A stretch of DNA of 10,385 nucleotides from Paracoccaceae bacterium (GTDB lineage Bacteria; Pseudomonadota; Alphaproteobacteria; Rhodobacterales; Rhodobacteraceae): assembly GCA_026709725.1 (NCBI GenBank), contig JAPOSK010000162.1:1-10385 (forward strand), in the 5' to 3' direction. The notes below the pieces were generated by a model. The model had not been told where the DNA came from. It was given only the letters and a program-made list of their open reading frames with translations, and did no database searches. Below are positions 1 through 6,100 of this stretch, piece by piece; the first letter of the stretch is position 1, and the number at the start of each line of letters is the position of its first letter. Made by a program: the position numbers and the translations under genes.

Positions 1-420
1 AATGGAATTACGCGGGGGTCACAGACCTATTACGATGGAACACCCGGAAACCTTAGCGAATCGCTGCCGTACATGATTCGCTTTCGCCGCACTGTGCCGG
101 GGCAGCCCACGGCGAATGAAGATGTGGGAACGAGGGCTTGGACCGCGGATCCCGCTGTTCTGGTGTATGGACAGGATGGGCCGGGTGAACGTTTTATCTT
201 TACCCGCACGGCAGATGATGATAGTGATTTGAGCACAATACCAGATCCGCCGACTTTTGTAAGCGGCCAAAACGACCCAAGCACCACCGCTTTTCAGAAT
301 GATGAGTATTTGCCTGCGGGGGCGGGCAAGGTTTTGTGGAGATCGCAAAGAACGTTAACATACACAAATGGAGTTTTTACGCGAGCCACCGCTTGGGGCG
401 CGGTTGAGGAAGTGAACTGA
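1..420 (+). CDS. Phage tail tip/fibre-like protein, C-terminal part with Trp-rich repeat (5' end outside window)
   Basis: The frame is open from base 1 and ends at TGA 418-420, leaving 139 C-terminal residues; the true start lies upstream, so the ATG at 73 is probably internal. The fragment holds a Trp-rich repeat with the order YYDG, then IRFRRTVPGQP, then PAVLVYGQDGPGE and IFTRT. Gene 3 has the same order around residues 1177-1251 (YYDG, IRFSRKVPGQP, AAVLVVGADGAG, IFRRT), so the two are paralogous. A second, weaker unit follows (VLWRSQRTLTYTNGVF). Repeats of this kind occur in lambda J-like tail-tip and central-fibre proteins, which suggests, but does not prove, that this is the end of such a protein. 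There is no signal peptide or membrane segment in the visible part. The next gene starts inside its stop codon. It could equally be another fibre-family protein; the function is inferred only from the repeat type. Confidence 0.82.
   Translation, partial: NGITRGSQTYYDGTPGNLSESLPYMIRFRRTVPGQPTANEDVGTRAWTADPAVLVYGQDGPGERFIFTRTADDDSDLSTIPDPPTFVSGQNDPSTTAFQNDEYLPAGAGKVLWRSQRTLTYTNGVFTRATAWGAVEEVN
406..410 (+). promoter_or_regulatory. Ribosome binding site of the 768-aa gene
   Basis: GAGGA lies 9 nt before the ATG at 420, inside the end of the upstream gene. It supports 420 as the start, together with the TGATG stop/start overlap, which points to coupled translation. Confidence 0.6.
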
Positions 421-878
421 TGGCCCATGTAACCTTTACCCTGCCCTCCAGCAATTTCACTAGTGGTGGAGGCGTAGAAGGATGGACCGGCTTCCCTGCA
501 AGCGGCAATGGCGCTCTTACCATACCCGGCAATTTGTTGAATCCTTCAACAGCAACCAATGTTCTTGATCAATTTTACTTAACTTTGTTTGAAGGAAATT
601 ACGAGGTTGCGTTTGAAGCCCACGGAACCGTGCCTCTCTCTGCCCTGGTTGAAAGTCAAGGGCAGCTACATCTTTCTTTCGCCGGCAACTCGTTCATCTT
701 TAGAATCGCGCAAGATACCGCGGATCAAGACGACCCTCCTCCATACTACTGGAGGCTTCCGAATGCTGCGGCGGCATACGCGGCTTTTGAAGCGGTGGCG
801 GGAACCCCGCAGGATAGTCCCGAGGGGACCCTAATTATTTGGGATGGGGCGGGAACCAATCCTTTTCCCAATACGGCG
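420..878 (+). repeat. Module A, copy 1 (unnamed domain)
   Basis: Residues 1-153 of the 768-aa protein. Landmarks: HVTFTLPSSNFT, then VEGWTGF, EGNYEVAFEAHG, a short strand FIFRIAQD, an acidic/Pro patch ending PPYYW, a helix-like AAAAYAAF and a closing strand TLIIWDG. The same landmarks in the same order occur at 1788-2279 and 2726-3151, so this is a protein-level repeat. I do not recognise it as a named family. Base composition is locally AT-rich (18 G/C in 541-600). Confidence 0.65.
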
Positions 879-2726
879 GATACGACCGCTCCAATGGTTT
901 CCAGCGCGGCAACCAACACCACTGGAACCACAATCACAATTACGTTTGATGAGGGGTTGGATGAAAGCAGCGTTCCAGCCACGGGTGATTTTAATGTTCA
1001 GGTTGCCGGGTCACGGAGAACCGTATCGTCTTTAAGTGTCTCCGGCACAACGGTTGTTCTAACTTTGTCAAGCGCCGTGACATGGGGCCAGACGGTAACT
1101 TTGCGGTACACCTCCGGCACCAACCCGCTTCGCGATGATGCCACCACGCCAAACAACTTCCCAACGTCAACAGCCGATGTTGGCGTAACAAACAACCTGC
1201 CCACCCCCACCCTCACCGTGGGAACCGCCACTGTCGATGACGCGGCTCCCACAAACGGCGACACGGTGGTTTTTACCTGCCCCACGCCGGGCGGAACCGC
1301 AACAGGGGCAATAACCTACCAGTGGCAATCCTTGTCCGGCAGCACCTGGACGGACATCTCGGGCGCAACCAGCTCCACATACAGCAGAACCCAATCATCC
1401 GCGTCAACGGTAACGGTTCGTTGTGTTGTTACAAGGCAAAGTCAAACCGCCAACAGCGGCCAGGTTTCCGCCACTTGGAGCGCGGCGGCGGCTCTTTCCC
1501 TTGCCGTGGCCATTGCGCCAGATGATACCTCTCCCACTCTTGGTGATACGGTTACATGGACGGCGACCCTATCAGGCACCGCAACAACCTCTGGCACCCC
1601 CGGAACTCCTACCTATCAGTGGCAGCAAATCACCAACGCGGTGTGGAACGATATAGCGGGAGAAACAGGCAGCACATACGCGCACACGCAATCCCTCCCC
1701 GCAACGATAACAGTTCGATGCCAAGCCACCCAGCAGGGGGTCACGCAAACTTCCGCCAGCTCGTCTGTTGTTTGGTCACGGGCCACCCCCACAAGGGCTT
1801 TTCCCGATACGCGAACGTGGGAAGTGCCTCTCCCCGCCGCCCGCTACACAGATAGAAGCGGACTGAAGATCTGGGAGTGGGGCGCGAGTGTGGCGTCGAG
1901 CCGTCCGAAGGTTCCTGGTTGGCTTGAGCACAATAGTGAGGACGCCTACTTATCCGCGGTGGTTTTGAGAGAAGAAACCACTGGACCAAATGCCTACCGG
2001 GTCATTCTGCATTTTGAGCCTACCAACACGGGAACCGCTTTTGGCAATGAATCCCAAGACATATCGTCTGACTTTGAAGCCACGGGCTGGATTCGCTTAA
2101 ATGACGGAACCAACACTTGGGAGTTGGATGTTGCCAATGATGTGGTTGGCACACCTCCCGCAAGCGAGCCGTACCGCTGGACCATTATCCAAGCAAAGCG
2201 AGCCGCCTACACAGCGTTTCACGAAGGGCTTGCGAGCAGCGCCCAAGCCGCAACCCTGACTATTACCGATGGTGTTACCGCCGCCGTTGGCGCGCTTCCA
2301 GATGCGGATGTTGGCACCGTTGCAATTACAGGCGATACCACGGCCACAAACGGAGATACGGTTCGTTTAACAGTTACTGTAACGGGCAACACCAGCGACA
2401 CGCTAAGCTACGCCTGGACGGGCGGGACGGCGGTGGCGGGGAGCCCAAACCAGCGGGATGTAACCCGCGCAACAGCCGGAAACGCCGTGGCAAGCGTTGT
2501 GGTCACGGCGACCGGAACGGGCACGAACGCTGCCAGCGGGACAAGCGATGTTAGCGATAGCGTTGAGCATACGGTTGTGTTTTCCGCCGCCGCTGATACC
2601 ACCGCCCCCGCCTTTGCGAGCGCCGCCACCAACGCCGCGGGAACCACCATCACCATTACGTTTAGCGAGGCTCTTGACGATAGCCATGTGCCCCCGAACA
2701 GCGCGTTTACAGTGGGGATAACGTAA
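420..2726 (+). CDS. Multidomain phage structural protein (module A, SwmB-type, Ig-like repeats), 768 aa
   Basis: No enzyme motif, signal peptide or membrane helix is visible; it is probably a virion surface or tail appendage protein. Domains in order: unnamed module A (1-153); a complete SwmB-type repeat (154-259) starting DTTAPMVSSA; Ig-like domain 1 (about 262-355) with Cys287, Trp302 and Cys335 in the classical Ig order; Ig-like domain 2 (about 356-455), with the TYQWQ strand and Cys434 but no partner Cys; a second module A (about 457-620); a third Ig-like domain (about 622-722); and the first 43 residues of a second SwmB-type repeat (726-768), which stops mid-domain at AFTVGIT. The order A-SwmB-Ig-Ig plus A-Ig-half SwmB suggests a fusion of two related units. 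The start is supported by GAGGA 9 nt upstream and the TGATG overlap. Its TAA overlaps the next ATG. That it is a real coding gene is near certain; the role is inferred from neighbours and domains. Confidence 0.9.
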   Translation: MAHVTFTLPSSNFTSGGGVEGWTGFPASGNGALTIPGNLLNPSTATNVLDQFYLTLFEGNYEVAFEAHGTVPLSALVESQGQLHLSFAGNSFIFRIAQDTADQDDPPPYYWRLPNAAAAYAAFEAVAGTPQDSPEGTLIIWDGAGTNPFPNTADTTAPMVSSAATNTTGTTITITFDEGLDESSVPATGDFNVQVAGSRRTVSSLSVSGTTVVLTLSSAVTWGQTVTLRYTSGTNPLRDDATTPNNFPTSTADVGVTNNLPTPTLTVGTATVDDAAPTNGDTVVFTCPTPGGTATGAITYQWQSLSGSTWTDISGATSSTYSRTQSSASTVTVRCVVTRQSQTANSGQVSATWSAAAALSLAVAIAPDDTSPTLGDTVTWTATLSGTATTSGTPGTPTYQWQQITNAVWNDIAGETGSTYAHTQSLPATITVRCQATQQGVTQTSASSSVVWSRATPTRAFPDTRTWEVPLPAARYTDRSGLKIWEWGASVASSRPKVPGWLEHNSEDAYLSAVVLREETTGPNAYRVILHFEPTNTGTAFGNESQDISSDFEATGWIRLNDGTNTWELDVANDVVGTPPASEPYRWTIIQAKRAAYTAFHEGLASSAQAATLTITDGVTAAVGALPDADVGTVAITGDTTATNGDTVRLTVTVTGNTSDTLSYAWTGGTAVAGSPNQRDVTRATAGNAVASVVVTATGTGTNAASGTSDVSDSVEHTVVFSAAADTTAPAFASAATNAAGTTITITFSEALDDSHVPPNSAFTVGIT
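879..1196 (+). other. Complete SwmB-type (SWM) repeat domain
   Basis: 106 residues from DTTAPMVSSA to GVTNN. Typical family landmarks are present: the D-T-T-A-P opening, the TTITITFDEGLD strand, VPATGDFNV, SVSGTTVVLTL, and the GQTVTLRYT strand. This repeat family was named from a large cyanobacterial swimming-motility protein and is common in phage and bacterial surface proteins. Here it serves as the internal reference for the two incomplete copies at 2595-2723 and 3740-3901. Confidence 0.75.
1788..2279 (+). repeat. Module A, copy 2 (internal)
   Basis: About residues 457-620 of the 768-aa protein. Landmarks parallel copy 1: TWEVPLPAARYTD, LKIWEWGAS, PNAYRVILHFEP, TWELDVANDV, SEPYRW, AAYTAF and ATLTITDG. 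It is the only copy not at a protein N-terminus, which suggests an internal gene fusion or module duplication. Confidence 0.6.
2595..2723 (+). other. N-terminal piece of a split SwmB-type repeat
   Basis: Residues 726-768 (DTTAPAFASA... to AFTVGIT) align without a gap to residues 1-43 of the complete copy at 879-1196. The protein then terminates at TAA 2724-2726. A matching C-terminal piece lies in the next gene at 3740-3901, 1,016 nt further on. Confidence 0.75.
2714..2718 (+). promoter_or_regulatory. Weak ribosome binding site of the 1780-aa gene
   Basis: GGGGA ends 7 nt before the ATG at 2726. The match is partial, but with the TAATG overlap it fits coupled initiation at 2726. Confidence 0.4.
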
Positions 2727-3151
2727 TGGCAACGCAAACCATACGATTAACATCCAGCACCCACACCTATAACAGTGTGGGGAATGTAAAACGGTTCTTG
2801 GCGAACACGCCCGCGCCGCGCATGAATGCCGCTTTTGTTGAAAGCGGGTCCGCGTTTTTTGGCTTTTTTGAAATTCGAGATAATGGTTTTATCGATTTTG
2901 ATTTTAGAACCACCGCAAGCGGGGCAACATCCGCAAACGCAAACTTCACCGCCGCCTTTGCCCAAGCGTCGGTTGTTATAACGCAGGGGACAAATAGCCT
3001 AACTATCGATCTTGGGGAAATATCAGACGCGGATAGTGAAGATCCGTTTCGCGGCACAGACCCCAATCTAATTGACGACGCCATAGCTTTCTACAATGCG
3101 CTAAGTGATACCACAATTACATTCGCTTTTGACGATACCGTTGTTGCCACC
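2726..3151 (+). repeat. Module A, copy 3 (N-terminus of the 1780-aa protein)
   Basis: Residues 1-142. Landmarks parallel copies 1 and 2: TQTIRLTSSTHTY, VKRFLANTP, DNGFIDFDFRT, SLTIDLGEISDADSEDPF, DAIAFYNAL and TITFAFDD. Two of the three copies sit at the N-termini of adjacent proteins, which suggests an attachment or docking role (inference). Confidence 0.55.
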
Positions 3152-6100
3152 AAACTAACCACCCCCACCGGGCTCTCCGGCACGGCGGGTGATGGCCAAG
3201 TTGCCCTGTCATGGACAGACATATCGAATGAAGACAACTACGAACTTCAATATCGAATTGGTTCCAGCGGCGCATGGACCGATTGGGGCACTGATCCCGC
3301 GGCGGGCTCAACATCCGCAACCATTACCGGCCTAACAAACGGAACGGGCTATCAATTTCGAATCAGGGCCATTGGCGATGGCACCGTATACACCGACAGC
3401 GACTGGAGCTCCCCAACCGGATCTGTAACGCCAGCCGCCGCCCCCGTTCAACTTGCGGCTCCTACTGGTTTGACGGGCACTGTTGGCAACGCCCGCGTCG
3501 CCCTTTCATGGAACGCCGTTGCCAACGCCAGCAACTACACGGTTCAACGCAGAACCCGTCCCACGGGGTCATGGGGCAACGCCGTAACGGTTGCGGGTAC
3601 TTCGCGAACCATAACGGGGTTGACCAACGGGCAAGGCTACCAATTCAGGGTGCGGGCCAATGGTGACGGAACAAGCTACCTTACATCCGCCTACAGCGGA
3701 CCTTCGACAACCCTAACCCCCGTTGCCCCGCCCGCGCCTACCATATCGGGCCGCACTATCACAATAACGCTTGATACCCCCGTGCAAAACGGCCAGACCG
3801 TAACCATTTCCTACAGCCCGCCGAACGCCGATTCTGACAAGATACAAGATGCCGCGGGCAATTTTGCGGCGGCGTTTGCGGGTGAGGCTGTAACGAACAA
3901 TGTTCCCGGGGCGGTGGCTGTTAAGCTGGCAACTCCAACGGGATTAACGGGAACCGCGGGGGATGGTGAAGTTTCTCTTTCGTGGAACGCCGTTGCCAAC
4001 GCTTCGGATTACGATGTGCAATACCGGGCGGGAAGCTCAGGCTCTTGGACAGACCACGGCAGTCCCTCAGGCACAAGCACAACCGTCACAGGGCTGACCA
4101 ACAGCCAAGCCTATGAATTTCGAATCAGGGCGGGGGGAGATGGCACCAATTACACCGACTCTGATTTCTCCAGCGCAATATCAACAACCCCCGTTGCGCC
4201 AGCCCCAACAGCAACCAAGCTCGCCACCCCAAACCGACCCACGGGAGTTGCCGGAAACCAGCGGACAATCATATCGTGGACTGATTCGAACAGCGGAAAC
4301 GAATCAAGTTACACCATTCAATATCGAATTGGTTCCAGCGGCACATGGCAAAACTGGACGCGCACGGGGAGTGGCGATAGCGAAACCGTAACCGGCCTAA
4401 CCAATGGCACGGGCTACCAGTTTCGCGTTAGGGCCGATGGGGATGGAACCAGCTACAGCAACTCGGACTTCAGCGCCCCAAGCGCAACAGTCACGCCCCA
4501 AGCCCAGCAACTGGCAACCCCAGCCGCCCCGACCGCAACAGCCGGAAACGCCCAAGCCACAATTACATTTACGGCTGTCACAAACGGCTCAAACTACGAT
4601 GTTCAGCGAAGGGCGGGAAGCGGCTCTTGGGTTAATGTAACAAGGAGTGACGATACCGCGCTGAGCGAAACCATAACGGGGCTGACCAATGGCACGGCGT
4701 ACACCTTTAGGATTCGCGCCGTTGGAGATGGAAGCCGGTTTACCACCTCGTCTTGGAGCGCGCCGAGCAATTCCGTAACACCGACCACGGGGCGAACCAC
4801 AACCCAGGTTGTGCGCTACGCGAGAGCCACAACCCAGCCCGCCGCGCCCGCAACAACGGTCGAAAACCCGGGAGCCCCCTGGACCACAACAAGTGAGCCC
4901 GACCCAACCGCCACACTGAATGTTTATCAGCTAAGTTGGACCCGCGTTTATGTAAACGGAACATTTCAGAGCGCAAGCGGCTCAGTCAGCCAAGTGGCCG
5001 CGGCTTTTGGAACCTTAACGGTTTCCATTAGCAGCTCGGATAGCAATAACCAAGTTCCCGTTAACGCCCCGGTGCGCTTCACGGCAACCCCCGGAGGCAC
5101 CGCAACGGGCCAGGTAACGTATCAATGGCAGCGGTTTAGCGGTGGGTCGTGGGTCAATGAAGGCTCAGCCAGCGCGTTGCGAACGCTTGATATAACGCGA
5201 ACAACAGCTCAAACAGTTCGAATTCGGGTGTCTGCCACAACACCTGAAATTACCACCCCCGTTGTAAGCAGTGAAATTAGCACCCAGTGGATTGCGACAA
5301 CCATTACCGCTGAAGCCGGCCCCAACCAAACCATTGGATCTGGAAACAGAAGCCGACCGCTGGGTGGCGCGGATAGCATAACCAATCCACTGGGGTCGAC
5401 AACCTATGCTTGGGCAATAACATCAGGAACGGGCGGCTCGCTATCCAGTGCCACGGCCCGGGAGCCCACTTTCCAAGCCCCCACCCTGACGGCCGGAAGC
5501 GCGAATCGTGTTTTTACCATCACCAAGCGGGTTACAAACAATGGTGTAACGTCAGCCGCCGATAGCGTAACAATTACAGTTACGGCCCCTGAGACTTCAA
5601 CCATTACGGTTGTGGATACTGTTTATCGTCTTGAAGATGCGGGCGATACTCCCAATCGCCCAACGGGGGGCACAACGAACGAGCGCCATACGCCTTCGGG
5701 CTGGGACAGAGACCCTCCAAGCGATGGAACCTGGACAGACGATCCCCAGGGTCCAACAACAGAATTGCCATTTGAGTGGGTGGCAAAAGGGCGAAAGGTT
5801 GATGGAAGCTGGCGGGAGTTTAGCAATCCCGCCCTGTGGTCAAAGCTGCCGCTTGAGGGGCGGGCGGACCTTGCGTTTATTTATAAATTGGCCCCGCTTG
5901 AAAATACGCCAACAGACCGCCCTTCCAACACGGCGCAATACAATACCGATACCAAACGTTTGCGTTTCGATCGAAACGACGATGATTTTGATGAAACGGC
6001 ATCAAACGGCTGGCTGGTTTCAATTCCCACCACCGTTCCCGCTGGGGAAAGAATTTACATTCGCACCGCAACCGCCTCAGGTGTCGGCGCAATACCAATA

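Larger units (their letters stand above)
3152..4792 (+). repeat. Array of five fibronectin type III domains
   Basis: Units start at about 3152, 3449, 3923, 4217 and 4508, each 90-97 codons. Each opens with [KQ]L-A/T-[TA]-P, has a core Trp or Phe (VALSW, VSLSW, IISW, ITF), a Y-x-[VIL]-Q-[YR]-R strand, the turn I-T-G-L-T-N-x-x-x-Y and the strand F-R-[IV]-R-A-x-G-D-G, all FN3 landmarks. Units 2 and 3 are separated by the SwmB fragment at 3740-3901. Linkers of the TPVAP type follow units 2 and 3. Ig-fold arrays like this are common in phage structural proteins and are thought to bind surface carbohydrate weakly or act as spacers. Confidence 0.88.

Noticed and set aside
73..420. Gene 1 as a complete small protein starting at ATG 73
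   Set aside because: The frame is open back to base 1 and the residues before 73 (YYDG and following) align with the paralogous repeat in gene 3, so coding continues upstream.
2700..2730. Programmed -1 frameshift joining genes 2 and 3
   Set aside because: No X XXY YYZ slippery heptamer is present before the TAA, and the TAATG with GGGGA upstream explains expression of gene 3. The SwmB pieces are also 1 kb apart, so a frameshift at the boundary would not reunite them.
3246..4342. Direct repeats as a CRISPR array or insertion-site duplication
   Set aside because: There are only two copies 1.07 kb apart, in frame within homologous FN3 units, with no regular spacers, inverted ends or transposase.
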